A DNA stretch of 64,000 bases, taken from contig NC_068925.1 of assembly GCF_023091745.1 (NCBI RefSeq), forward strand, positions 74,899,085-74,963,084. The letters are read 5' to 3'. Position 1 is the first letter of the stretch; every line of letters begins with the position of its first letter. Shown here piece by piece: positions 31,651 through 43,651 of the stretch. The stretch is from Budorcas taxicolor (lineage: Eukaryota > Chordata > Mammalia > Artiodactyla > Bovidae). The position numbers and the translations under genes were made by a program. A model generated the notes under the pieces. It was not told the origin of the DNA and searched no databases. It saw only the letters and a list, made by a program, of their open reading frames with translations.

Positions 31651-32829
31651 CAAAGAAGGCTCATAAACGGCGGCCCTCTTTCTAACCCAAGTTTTGACCA
31701 AATTGGAAAACATGATACAATGATAAAGCACGTGAAAAATGGAACATGCCTTTTCTTAGTGATTAAGCTGGTACTAAAGGACGTGGCTGCTGAATTTTAT
31801 TGATCCTAAGATATACTATCTGTTTACATTTAACATCTTTGATCTGAGGTGGTATCTTATCATCAAGACCATCTTACCACTGTGGGCTGGCAAGGTGGCA
31901 ATCATGACCTAGCTGTCAGTGCCCACGCACATGTGATCTTGGCTTATTCTTGGTGGCAAGAATGAGCCACTGCCCCTCTTGATGTTTCTGTCAATAAACT
32001 ATTAAGGGCCATTTAAGAAAGGACTAAGTCCTGGTTGTTGTCTAACAATCTTCCACTGACATCTTCTAAGAGGTAAAATGTGGGCATTAAATCTGTAGAA
32101 TAGATGTCTGTAGCTTGGAAGAAAATCCTAGAGCAGTATGAGGCCAATGCTAGATCTCATTGGCAAAGAGGAAAATGTTATATTGTAAATCAAGCATGTA
32201 GACAGCTCTGAGTGAAAACAGTCAGACTCTGAATGTAAATTTTTAGAGATATGATAACCAGTATACAAAAGAGCAACATGTCATAAATACATGTGTCTAA
32301 AAGAAACAATCTTATTTAATAAATATTAAAAATTGAGAGTGGTAGAAAAGATTGCATTGCTTAATTGTCAGTGTTTTTCTCTCTTTGTGGTACATAAAAT
32401 ATTGCTTTCCAGCCGATGGTGTCATCCATGAGATGAAATACAGCATGTCTGAAAGCAAGCGAGCTTCCCAAATGCTTCCGAATTTTGAACCAGAGAACTA
32501 CGCTGCCTTCCTGTGAGGACAAGACTGGCTGCTTTACAGTCTGCAGAGGCAGGACAAAATGATGCTTCCTGTGGGAAGCTTGATCCCAAGAAAGAGGGAA
32601 CAGAACAACATGCTGGATTATCCTGCCCGATTTCTGTTCCAAATCCACAAGTCAGACTAGGTCACTCTCTTCCTGAGATGGGGTAGAGAGAATGTGGGAG
32701 TGTGATCCACATGGAGTTGTCTCCGCATGAAGAAAACGTCAAATGGAAGTGGGAGGAAGGGTCTCCCAGTAGTTGCCTCCCAGGTTTGGTGTGAAAGCAA
32801 AGCTAAACATGTAATTTAAGTATTGCTAG
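31651..32829. other. Unannotated intergenic DNA
   Basis: No gene or repeat recognised. Confidence 0.35.
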
Positions 32830-32966
32830 TTGGAGAAGGAAATGGCAACCCACTCCAGTCTCTTGCCTGGAGAATCCCAGGGATGGGGGATCCTGGTTGG
32901 CTTCCATCTATGGGATTGCACAGAGTCGGACACGACTGAAGCGACTTAGCAGCAGCAGTAGCAGCT
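32830..32966 (+). mobile_element. Bov-A2 SINE, second monomer only
   Basis: Single downstream Bov-A2 monomer ('gaatcccagggatggggga', 'ggattgcacagagtcggac') with a short AGC/AGT tail at 32949-32965. The first monomer is absent, a 5' truncation. Confidence 0.9.
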
Positions 32967-33179
32967 GCCTTCTAGCATCAGTGTGGCTGATGAGAAGGAT
33001 GATTGACAGTGTGATTCTTGTTGTTTTATCAATGACCTACTTTATTTTTTCCCTCCCCAATCCTTTGGGAAGGTTTAATTTCTCTTTAGCCTTAGTATTC
33101 CAAAATCTGAAAAAAAAATGTCTTTAAATATGGATCTTCATCTTTTATTTAAACTGCTTAGGATTTTATTCACACTTGA

Positions 33180-33480
33180 AATTTAAAATTAACATGTCTG
33201 TTCATTTCTGGGAAATCATCTTCTGTGATTTATTTGATAATCTCCTCTCCTCTGTTTCTCAGCTCTCAATTTCTGGAATTCTTCTTCATCAGTGCTGAAG
33301 CTTCTAGGTTGAATGCCTGCATCTCTTATTCTTTTGCATCTCTTTTTAATTTTTACATTCTTAGAGACTGTCCATTCTTCAGTTTCCAATAATTTTCTTA
33401 TTGTTTTTTTTTCATAGCGTCTTATCCTTGTTTTATAGATATAATATTTTTGTGAATCTCTCTGGAGATTTCTGGCCAGG
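33180..33480 (-). mobile_element. Ancient interspersed repeat, family uncertain
   Basis: T-rich sequence with an order I associate with old mammalian LINE debris: 'tttctggaattcttcttcat', 'gaagcttctaggttgaatg', 'catagcgtcttatccttgtt', 'gaatctctctggagattt'. I cannot name the family with confidence, and the strand is a guess. Confidence 0.35.
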
Positions 33481-33604
33481 CTGGAGCAAGTCAGAGATAG
33501 GAAGCAAAATGGATTTGGTGCTGAAGCAGTGGACAATTAATTCTACTACTGTGGTCCTGAATGCCTCCCTGGTGGTGTGATGATATATGGTGTTGCTACT
33601 TCTT

Positions 33605-33893
33605 GCTACTTCTTACGGAGAAGGCGATGGCACCCCACCCCAGCACTCTTGCCTAGAAAATCCCGTGGATGGAGGAGCCTGGTGGGCTGCAGTCCATGGG
33701 GTTACTAAGAGTTGGGCACGACTGAGCGACTTCACTTTCGCTTTTCACTTTCATGCATTGGAGAAGGAAATGGCAACCCACTCCAGTGTTCTTGCCCGGA
33801 GAATCCCAGGGACGGGGGAGCCTAGTAGGCTGCCATCTGTGGGGTCGTACAGAGTCGGACACGACTGGAGCGACTCGGCAGCAGCTACTTCTT
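33605..33893 (+). mobile_element. Full-length Bov-A2 SINE with 10-bp TSD
   Basis: Complete dimer at 33615-33883: monomer 1 ('gcaccccaccccagcactc'), linker 'cttttcactttcatgcat', monomer 2 ('gggacgggggagcctagta'), short GCAGCAG tail. GCTACTTCTT is perfect at 33605-33614 and 33884-33893; the left copy is preceded by a second TGCTACTTCTT, a local pre-existing repeat. Confidence 0.95.
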
Positions 33894-34085
33894 GGGGTAA
33901 CACAAATTGTGATGGAAACTTGAAAAGTTACAACTTTCTGGTGCTTCATTTCTTAAATAGGTGATTTAAGAGACCAATGTGAAAAGATGCTGCTTTCTGA
34001 TGCTTCATCGCCACCAGGAAGTCTGTGATAGGAAGTCCCATATATTTCCTTAGCAGCCTATGCCTCCCAGTATCAGAACAGCAAT

Positions 34086-34175
34086 TTATTGAGCAGCTAC
34101 TATGTGCTAGATTCTCTAGTTTCTCCCTTGCTTGGATCTAGCACGTGGATCATAATGCTCATTCAATAAATGCCT
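34086..34175. repeat. Inverted pair of L2-type 3' ends
   Basis: 34086-34120 reads as an antisense L2/MIR-type 3' end ('tttattgagcagctactatg') and 34130-34172 as a sense one ('cattcaataaatgcc'). The arms 'ctatgtgctagattct' and 'ggatctagcacgtgg' pair imperfectly, so the segment can fold into a hairpin. Confidence 0.45.
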
Positions 34176-35506
34176 GTGGAATGGATGAGTTCATTGAAAT
34201 GAATTTCAATAATTGTTCATAAGATAACTTCTAAGCATGAGCCCAGCAACATGCAATGTGCTGGGGGTTGTTAAAAACAAGAACAAGAACAATATCAACA
34301 ACAAAAAAGCTACATCCAATGTTGTAGTGGAATTTAGAATTTAGTAGAGGAATTTGTCCTCTGCCAGGGACAAAACCCAAGAACAACACAAGACAGTATT
34401 CAGAGAAGTGTCAGGATGCAGACTTCAGACTCTTGTCACTGCTCAGAAGGGAGATGTCATGCCATATAAGAGTGCTGGGCAGGCTTCTGGGGGAAGAGAC
34501 CTTTGGAGTGGCCGATTCATCAGGCAGGCAGGAAAGCCGGGTGGGCATGAGAATGTTCAGAAGAGGCATCACTCCCACGTTGTCATTCAGGCAGTGTTAT
34601 TTACATCACCTGTCTTCCTTCAACCTCTAGAGGGGAGAAGACAAATTCTATTAAATATGCTTTGCCACTCCCTGCTTGGCTCCAGTAATAAACTGAGTGG
34701 CTAGTATCTGCTCAGCAGTCTTCTGACCCATGGGAGCCGTTGCTTTGTGGGAATGTGGCCATTTTTTTTTTCTTCTTCACTCTTGTTCTCTGTTCATTTC
34801 CCAGACTGCATACAAGCCCACCCAATTGTCATCTCTTCAATTTGTATGCCTTGAAGCCTTGTTATCTTTTCTTCCTTATTTTCCTTTTCTGCATAATGGC
34901 AGGTGGCAGTCACTTGGAGAGGAATCCAACCACTGCTAGTTCCCTTTCTGCCTAGATTTCTTTTATTATTCCTACCCAAAGCTATTAAATGTTGCTGTTG
35001 ACATTTTCTTGTTGGCCACATGACAATAACAACATTCAGATCTCTAGCCAAACACCTGCTCAGGAAATATGTTCCTGAGGATCTTGAAGCCTCTTTTCCC
35101 TTATTCTTACCCTACACCCCAGAGCAACAGCATCTTCCTCTGCAGCCTGCCTTTAAAGCTCACACTCATAGACGTCATGGTCGGACTCCTGTCTGCTTGG
35201 CCAAGGTACTCCCTTATGCGTCTTCTCACACTGCACAAGGGCACCTAAGGTCAAGACTGCAAGGCTAGGGGAGGGATGGGTTGGGAGCAGAACCCAGATT
35301 TATGGCTTCCAGTCAAACATGAGCTCCTCTTACCCTCCTCTGCTGTGGCTGGGAGATCTCTCCCTGATGAGATGCTATAGCATGTACTAACTTTGCCTCT
35401 CAAGTGACATTTTTTGGGGAGTGATTTACTTTTATTTTTCCAATGGCCATATAGTACAATTGAGTTGTAATGCACAGTTCCATGAATTTTAACAATATAA
35501 ATATAG
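34176..35506. other. Unique intergenic DNA
   Basis: No repeat recognised. An open frame at 34354-34704 (116 codons) shows no family features. Confidence 0.35.
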
Positions 35507-35637
35507 ATTCCCTTGGTGGTCCAGTGGCTAAGACTCTGTATTCCTAATGCAGAGGGCTTGCGTTTGATTCCTGGTCAGGGAATTAGATCCTGCCTGCCAC
35601 AGCGAAGACCTGGCACAGTTAAATAAGTAAATAAACT
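35507..35637 (+). mobile_element. CHR-2-type SINE
   Basis: tRNA-Glu-derived cetartiodactyl SINE: 'ttggtggtccagtggctaag' head, B box 'gtttgattcctggtcaggg', 'ttagatcctgcctgccac', and an AAATAAGTAAATAAA tail. Short and lacking a BovB-type 3' end. Confidence 0.85.
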
Positions 35638-35734
35638 TTGTAAAACAAACGAACAAAAGCCAATATCAATAGATTTGTGTAACTACCACTGTAAACAAGA
35701 TCCACAAGAGTACTCCTATCTTCCTAAAAATCCT

Positions 35735-36470
35735 TCATAACATCTTTTTTATTGAGATATAATTGACATATAACATTGTTTAAGGTGAATATGTGTTGAT
35801 TTGACCCACTTATGTACTGTAATGGGCTTCCCTAGAAGCTCAGCTGGTAAAGAGTCTGCCTGCAATGCAAGAGTCCCCAGTTTGATTCCTGGGTTGGGAA
35901 GATCTGCTGGAGAAGCGACAGGCTACCCACTCCAGGATTCTTGGGCTTCCCTGGTGGCTCAGGCTGGTAAAGAATTCACCTGCAATGTGGGAGACCTGAG
36001 TTCGATTCCTGGGTTGGGAAGATCCCCTAAAGAAGGGAAAGGCTACCCACTCCAGTATTCTGGCCTGGAGAATTCCATGGACTGTATAGTCCCTGGGGTT
36101 GCAAAGAGCTGGACACAGCTGAGGTCCCCGTGAGGACATGGGGTCTCAAAGAGTCGGACTGCCATCATAGCACCAGCTATGACGGCACAGCACAGCACCT
36201 CCATCACATGACGTAATTGTTGATTTCCTTTTGCTAGTGAGAACATTTAAGATCTAGTCTCTGAGCAACTTTTGAGTGTATCGTACAGTATTGTTAACTG
36301 TGAGAACAATTCTGTGCATTATATCCCCAGAACTTATTCATCTTCCCACTGTACCTCTGTACCCTTTGACCAGCTTCTCCTCATTTTCGCCACCCCCAGG
36401 CCCTGGTGCCCACTATTCTACTCTCTTTCTACAAGTTCAGTTGATCCTCAAGGGACATTTAATCAAGTAG
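35735..36470 (-). mobile_element. L1 3' UTR (older subfamily), split by Bov-tA dimer
   Basis: Antisense pieces at 35735-35822 ('tttattgagatataattgac', 'gtgttgatttgacccact') and about 36200-36470 ('tgtgagaacaattctgtg', 'atccccagaacttattcat', 'ccacccccaggccctggtg'). The Bov-tA dimer sits between them. Confidence 0.65.
35823..36165 (+). mobile_element. Bov-tA dimer (two tRNA heads)
   Basis: First head at 35824-35943 with truncated body ending 'ccaggattcttg', second head and full body at 35944-36125, then an extra BovB-like tail piece ('ggggtctcaaagagtcggac') to 36160. Inserted in an L1 3' UTR. Confidence 0.9.
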
Positions 36471-37385
36471 CAGTCTTGAATATTTTGTTTAATTTAGTCT
36501 AGAGCTGATATTTGGCTGGTATGTTCCAGTGTGGTTATACAGGTTGTTAAACTATAATATTTTTATGGTGGTAAATAATTATTACTCTAAATCCCTAAGT
36601 AAACAGTCACCACCATCCTTCCAGCTATACTGGTTCCCCCTGGGACCTCCCGAGACCTGCTGGTACTTTAACTCTGAAGGCTTACACATGGCTCAGTAAG
36701 GGGCCTCCATAATCATGCTCTTCCTGATTGACGTTCATATCACTGGAGTTGGCAGATATTTTGAACATCAGTCATGGTGTATGTGAGTCATCTAAACCCC
36801 TGTTCATTAGCCTGTATGGGCAATGAAATGGCATCAATACATATACACCCAGCTTGAAAGCTTTTATGTGCAAAGTGAATGGATTTTTACAATGTTCCAT
36901 TTAGCTTTCTCTTGCCCCAGTAGAACCCTGAGCATGTGATCCAGGCTTCTGGCATCACTGATGATGACACTGCCTTCAGTCTTGGCCAGAGCTCCGACAG
37001 TCTCTGCAGTCACCACCACTGCGGTCCACTCCCATATCCACCTGCCTCCCTTTACCAGTTGGGTGCTAACTGCCTCTGCTGATGCTCTCAAGCCTCCAGC
37101 TGCAATCTTCCTGAGATGCTGCCCACAAAGCCGATGCATCGCATTCTTTGGCCACTGGCCTGCCTCCAGGAGACCACGTGCTGTTCTTCCTTGGCCCCGG
37201 TGTTTACTCACGCTGCCCGTCTGCCCACCGCCGCTCCCATGCCACTGCCTCCTATTCCAGGTTCCCAGGTGTTCCCTTTCACCTGCCAGAATGTAGATGA
37301 CTCCTTCATCTCTGTGCACTGCTCTTCCAGAGGATGCCCATAGCACGATGGCTTGGGCCATAGGATTAGAGATTTGCTCGTGGTC
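36471..37385. other. Unique DNA with a 178-codon minus-strand frame
   Basis: GC-richer than its surroundings at 36900-37350. On the minus strand one frame stays open from 37400 to 36864, but its first codons overlap the edge of the BovB insertion. I recognise no protein family in any frame and see no poly(A) remnant or TSD that would mark a retrocopy. It may be chance, an exon remnant or noncoding sequence. Confidence 0.35.
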
Positions 37386-38007
37386 ATACACAAGCTTCAA
37401 TTTTTGGGGGCTCCAAAATCACTGCAGATGGTGACTGCAGCCATGAAATTAAAAGACGCTTACTCCCTGGAAGAAAAGTTATGACCAACCTAGAGAGCAT
37501 ATTCAAAAGCAACATTACTTTGCCGACTAAGGTCCATCTAGTCAAGTCTATGGTTTTTCCAGTGGTCATGTATGGATGTGAGAGTTGGACTATAAAGAAA
37601 GCTGAGGGCTGAGGAATCGATGCTTTTGAACTGTGGTGTTGTAGAAGACTCTTGAGAGTCCCTTGGACTGCAAGGAGATGCAACCAGTCCATCCTAAAGG
37701 AAATCAGTCCTGAATATTCATTGGAAGGACTGATGCTGAAGCTGAAGCTCCAATACTTTGGCCACCTGATGCGAAGAACTGACTCATTTGAAAAGATCCT
37801 GATACTGGGAAAGACTGAAGGTGGGAGGAGAAGGGGACGACAGAGGATGAGATGGTTAGATGGCATCGCCAACTCAACAGACATGAGTTTGAGTAAACTC
37901 CAGGAGTTGGCGATGGACAGGGAGTCCTGGAGTGCTGCAGTCCATGGGGTCGCAAAGAGTCGGACACGACTGACTGACTGTGCTGAACTGAACTGATACA
38001 CAAGCTT
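37386..38007 (+). mobile_element. BovB LINE 3' part with 12-bp TSD
   Basis: BovB at 37398-37995, from 'gggggctccaaaatcactgc' to 'gaactgaactg'. ATACACAAGCTT is perfect at 37386-37397 and 37996-38007. It covers the RT C-terminal coding part (LPTKV/VYLVKS-like, ELWCWRRLLRVPW and on to 'SRTRLTD'). Frames are nearly continuous (37652-37996 open), with one stop in 'KAEG*GIDAFE'. Young-looking. Confidence 0.95.
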
Positions 38008-38389
38008 TAAGTTTTCAGAATATACACGAGTCTAAGAGGCTGACAGACAGCAGCCACGTGGTGGGTAGAACCAGCTTTCTTCACCCCGTGTTGCTTTGGT
38101 AAATTCACCTCATCTTCTAAACAGATTTCTTTTTCTTCCCTCCAAGTGGATTGCTTTCCAGGGGTCAGACCTACACTCCTCCAGGGCTGATCTCCCTCAG
38201 GCTCTTTCTCAAACCCATCCTAATATTTCAGAAAAGTCTATTTGTCTCTGAATTCCTGGTGTTGAGAATTGAGGTCTTTTTATGTGGAGAGGGTCCCCGT
38301 TCCCACATGAGTTGGTCTGTGAAACTGAACACCGAGCTGGGAGGTCACCAGCCTCCCACAGGCCATTTCTGTTTAGTTGTAAACAGAGC
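38008..38389. other. Unannotated intergenic DNA
   Basis: Nothing recognised. Confidence 0.3.
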
Positions 38390-38500
38390 CTCACTAGAGT
38401 GGGCAGCCATTTCCTTCTCCAGGGGATCTTTCCCGTCCTGGGGATCAAACCCAGGTCTCCTGCATCTCAGGCGGGTTCTTTACCAGCTGAGCCACCAACA
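38390..38500 (-). mobile_element. Bov-tA SINE, head half
   Basis: Antisense tRNA-like head and part of the body: 'gagtgggcagccatttcct', 'ggggatcaaacccaggtct', 'ttaccagctgagccacca'. The BovB-like tail is missing, so it lost its 3' half. Confidence 0.85.
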
Positions 38501-40914
38501 TGCAGGCACAGAACCTCCTCATGGCACTTTAAATCTAACTGGAGCCTTATTGAAGTCATAGAGGGTACTTCCCTTGCCCCTTTCTAGTCCTTAATATCCA
38601 CCAACACAGGACTAGATGCCTTGTAGACATTTATTATAACTTCATGGAATGAATACAGAAATGGGGGCAATTCTTCAGCAGGCATCACAGCTGCAGCTTA
38701 CCCGGGGGCTTCTTATTCTGCTGTGTGTTGTGAGGCTTCAGGGACCTCGTGGGCCTCTTGAAATTAGAAATAATGCTTCTGTACATGTGAGTTTTTTTAA
38801 AAAGGAAAGAATCTTTCCCCCGCCTCCCACCCAGATTTGCAAACAAGTCTATGCTCATCTACCATTAAGGATTCCTTAGAAGTAGCTCCTGGAGTCTTGC
38901 TCAGAGTAGATTTTAATGGTATTAATGTTTGGGATCTCAGTGTCTGTCTGATGGAGGCTGAAGGAATGTGGAAGTGGGTGCCTGGGTAGGAATAGACATC
39001 TCTCCAATGTTACTCTATCTTTAGAAGCAAGGACTCCGTGCTTTGCTTGCTTACTGGTCAGGCCTGGTGCCCTGTAGCCCTGGCCTGCACTTTACTGATG
39101 TGGAATCCTCTCTGTGACTGTCCCTTGTCAGTTTACCGACTCATGCTCATTTCCTGGCCTGTGTCCCTGTGAGCAGTGCAGCCTGCTTTTTTTCAAATAG
39201 CTCGTCTGTGTTCTGTGTTTAGATCACCTAGTTTTGCAGCCAATGGAAGGCTTCCCAAACACAGATCCTTCCCTTCAGAATTATACTCAGGGCGGGCACT
39301 GAGCAAAAAAGATGATCCACATTAATGACATCTTGAGTTGAAGACATACTTGAGATTATCTTTTCAAAATCTTGCCAAGCTAAAATTAGGCGACCCTGAA
39401 ACCATGATGCTTTTGCTAAGCTAGGATGTTGTAGACATAAAGTATTCAGCGTGAGGATGGGGCTGGGGGGGTTCACTTGTGAAGCATTTCATCAGCTGAT
39501 GCAAGTATCATGCTTTTCTGCAGCGGAACTAGCTTCTCCAGCATGACCTGGCATGACCCTGCCCTTTCAAGGCAGCAGGCAACGGTTTACTTTTAGAGCA
39601 ACTGAAACAGTACAAACACCCCAAGCACTTCAGGAGCTGAAATAATCACAACTTTCCGGTTATAACAATACCTACAACTGGCTAGACATTCATAAGACTC
39701 TTCATCATCTTAGTATCTCACTGTTTGTGGGAGGGGTAGATGGGAAGGAAAAAAAAAAGAAGCAAAGAAAAGAGAGGCGGGAATTGTAGTCAAAGCTCTT
39801 GGCAGGAGGCAGCCCTTAGATGGAACCTGCCTCCTTTTCTTCCCGGAGGATGCTATCAGGATCACAAATTACCAACCCCGGGGAATCAGCTGTCCCTTTA
39901 AGGTTATTAAAGGGACCAAGATGAGCTGGATTCCCAAATGAGCTTTGAGGATTATGGTGCCAGGTGGAAGGTGGCTGACCAAGGCGGGAAAAGAAATTGG
40001 CTCCTAGTATATCATGTTGGAGCTGCCCAGCATTAATCCCCAGACTGACTTAAGCAGGGGGGATTTGAGATCGTAATGGCCAATTGGCTATCACTTCTTC
40101 CTGATAACAGCCAGTGCTCTCAGCAGCTGCATAGAGATCCTGGGTATAGGGAGCGTGGAAGGTGAGAGCCTTAGATCTGGGCCTGACCTTGAAGGAGTGA
40201 AGCGGATGGGTGCCCAGAGCGGGTGAGACAGGCTTGCAGAATGCCAGTGTCATCCCGGTGCCCAGATGGAGCTGCCCCTTTGGGACTAAATCAAGGAAGA
40301 AAGATCAGGCCTGCTCTTGTTCAGCGGAGGGACTCTAGCTTCAGGGCGGACACCACTCTTCAAAGGCAGGAGTTAATTTTCTCCCTGGATTGAGGACGGA
40401 GATTCATGAGGTCAATGGTGTGGGCTGTGCCGCCCACTGAGACGCTGTCCTGGAAGCATCCATCAAGCCTGGGGCAGGCAGTCCAGTCTTGACCACTGGC
40501 AAATATCTATTTTAAGTTGACCCCATCCTCACTTGCTGGAGGCAGGAGATGTTACTCAATGTGTCAGGAAACTTATTAAACTACCAGGTGGCAATTTTTA
40601 AAAGTTAACTTTTGAGAAAAAAAAAGAAAACCCACGTCCTTGATGTATGAGCCCAGAGAGGACCTGGGGATGGTTTTCTGACAGGTGGAAGCCTGAGCAC
40701 AAGCCTGCAGCTGGATGGATGAGTTTGGGGCGTCACTGGGGTTCACCAGGACAACCGCCCCTCCCCGCCTCTGCCAGCAGCTGCATCCCCCGAGGTGCCC
40801 CCGCAACAGTGCCTCCTCCACGCAGCTGTTGGTTCATGCTTTCTGAAACAGCTTACAAATAAAATGCCTCTGCTGACAAACCTCGAGAAAGCCTCAGTTT
40901 CTATCACTGGTACA
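38501..40914. other. Unique intergenic DNA
   Basis: 2.4 kb with no SINE recognised. Holds a perfect 10-bp-arm inverted repeat at 39892-39916 with AT-rich/GC-rich surrounds. No coding evidence. Confidence 0.4.
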
Positions 40915-41525
40915 GCCCTAGCTCCTTAGCATGCCTATTACCTTCTTCATAATCCAAGGCCGGCTTCACTGTCCAGCCTTGTCGTCCATCACTCCTTCCT
41001 GCACGCTCTCCCCCAGCCACCAGAGACCACCTGTTTTTCTGTGCACTAGCTCTTCTCTTTCTCACCTTACCACGTTCTGGTCCTTATAACCAGAATCCCC
41101 TCTCCTCTCCCAGTTCTGGCAGGCGAGTGGATTCCTAAGAACCCGTTCCGATGGCTCCTCTGGTACCTGCTCCTCGCCCTTCCCCATTCAGCCAGATTTC
41201 GTTGCTTCCTTTGTTGTTCTCCCAAAGCTTTTTTTTTTTTTCTTCTAAAAGTCTACGAACACCAGGTATTCCTATGCTGCCTCCCATCCAAGGGCCGCAT
41301 CTTGCTTAGCCTTTGAGATCAGATGACATACGTGTGTCTCCCAAAGCATTTTAAATGAGTTTCTGCTAGAATATTTACCTGTGCTATACAAATTATGATG
41401 TAATTTTTTTTCACATGTCTGTCTTCTCCGCTGAGATTATGCTAATCCATTTTTTTTTTCCAGCATCAGCCCTAACACAATACCTCTCAGAGAGGTCCTC
41501 AGTAAACACTCATTGGAAGAGAAAA
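40915..41525 (+). mobile_element. L2 LINE 3' region (ancient, long copy)
   Basis: Sense order of the L2 3' region over about 600 bp: 'ccatcactccttcctgcac', 'accagagaccacctgttttt', 'ttctggcaggcgagtggat', 'cctattaccttcttcat', then 'gagattatgctaatcca' and 'cagtaaacactcattgga' at the end. Diverged. Confidence 0.6.
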
Positions 41526-43651
41526 GGAAACAAAGCTTGAATGAGCTGAAAAGCAGGGTGCAGACGCAGAGGCTTAGAGTTTAAAGATAGAAAAGACCTA
41601 GAGGAGGCTACACAGTCCAGCGCCACCTCCGTCCCCCTCCTCCGGCCCTCTGCCGGCAATTCGCACCTGAACCGCCCTTTCCTTTTCTGTTCCATCATCT
41701 CTTGTTGCCCTCGATTGCTTTAGTCTGACGGTGACCCCGCATGACAAGCAGATCAACTCCTAATCTGCCAGAGCCCCAGTTTTTCTGGGACATTTGAAAG
41801 CTCTTGACAGAACTGGAGGAGAGGAAAACTGTCAGCCTTCACATGTCAGCTCTCAGAGCAGCCTGTCCAAGGCTTAATTTGCACCTTGAAATCCCCCAAG
41901 GCCATGGGGCTCTGATTGCTGGTTTAGGCCCTTCAACAGTTTCTCTTAGGGGATAAGTAGGATAGAAGGGTTCAGGGTATAGAATGAGAACCGTTTTCTG
42001 CATCTCCCAGTGATGATGGGGTGGGGATGTGGAAAGACGGTCACTGGCAGGGAAATGGAACATGAGGAATGAACAGACTGGCTTTAAGCTTCACATCAAA
42101 TTGGAATACTAGTGGGGAAAATCGAGTGGGGAAACATCTAAAAAATACAGAGATGAGTCAGTGTAAATAGCACCATCCAAAGGTGGCAAGACATATACAC
42201 ACAGAGAGGCTGCGAGTGCTAAGTCTGACTCCAGAGATAATAAAGGAGGCAGCCAAAGCAAAGAGAACTCCCCCGTCTGCTGGGTTTCCATCGTTTAATC
42301 AAAGCTGACTCCAGCCACTGCAGCTGCAAAAAAATGTTCCCAACCTTCCATTAATTTCCATACAATAACCCTCTAATGGGGGAGCTGTTCAGGGGAGGAG
42401 GGCAATCAATCTGGCCTAATGACACACCCGAGACCTGGGGAAAATGCAAACTTGGAGCAATTTCATGGCAGGTGCAACCTTGGAAAGCATTACCATTTTT
42501 CTAAGTTAATTTGTTCCCTGGATATGTTTGAAATCCATATTTGTACTTAAAAGATCTAAAATGCAAGATGATTAAAAAATATCACCGGATTTTTGTAAAC
42601 CTTTCAACAGCAGCAGGTGATGTATTAGCCACCTTCATCCGGGCGCTCCTCTGTGAGCTGGGACCACTTTGCCTTCCCTTATCCTTTGCTGTCATCCTAG
42701 ATGATCGTGGAGTTTCTGTTTGTGTTTCTATTTTTAGGTTCTTCCCTGACTCCTCTGTCTCTATCCCTTTGGAGTTCGGTGCACAACCAATCCACGAGCA
42801 GGCAGCCAGACAGGTGGGCTCTCCAGGTGGAGTCCCTCATCCCTGAAGGGGAGGGACCAGCTACCTAAAGGCTGTAATGGTTCCCCCCCATCTCTAGCTT
42901 GTCCTTCCTGCCCGGCTTTTTATCCTGGATGAAGAACGGTCCTGGGAAATAGCATCAAAACCTGGTGATTGGCCTCCATTTAGACGTTTTCTCAGTTTTG
43001 CTAGGTCCCCCTGGACTTGCAGCTGGTCAGGCTTCGCCTCTCGAAACTGGTCCCTAGAGGTACCGATATCCTTCTGAGATGAACTTGGCAATTTCATTTC
43101 CTTTTAAAGCTGGTCCTGGGGAATAAAAGGAAAAGTACTTTGCTCCACCAAAACGCAGTCCTCCTCACTCCCAACCCCATGCCTCTCCCTGTCCCTCTCT
43201 CTCTCTCCTACAAAAGCCCACTAGGAATACATTGATAATGTGCAGACTTACGAGCCCTGGTCTGCCATCTTGCCGGAAGTCGAGTAGACCAGCTTTCTTT
43301 ATGGAATGCACAGGCCACCTCCTTCTCTCCCCTCTACCTTAGGCTGGGGAACCCTACTCTGAAGAACCCTTTCTAGACTCTTGGGGATCACTTCTCCCCT
43401 TTTCAGAGCATAAGTGCGTCAGGAGCCCTGATTATCTCTCACTGGTAGGGTGATTCAAACAGCCAGAGCCTCACGAGTTCTTTCAGCCTTTTCAAGTGAA
43501 ATGATAGTTCATGCCTTTTAATGTTATAGTCTATGGATTAATTAAAAACATTTCTGGGGAATGCATCTGGCATCACATTCGAGGATTTGGAAATATGGTA
43601 CCCAGGGATCCAGCACCAAGGCTCATGACGGTCAAAGGTTTTATGGTGCTT
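41526..43651. other. Unique intergenic DNA
   Basis: No SINE or LINE recognised over 2.1 kb. 42290-42620 is AT-core-rich and could be constrained. A short CT run is at 43193-43210. Open frames lack family features. Confidence 0.35.

Noticed and set aside
34354..34704. 116-codon plus-strand frame
   Set aside because: No domain, start context or neighbouring exon structure; a second frame is also open over half of it.
37384..38001. 205-codon minus-strand open frame
   Set aside because: Antisense shadow of the BovB at 37398-37995; BovB 3' ends often stay open on the opposite strand.
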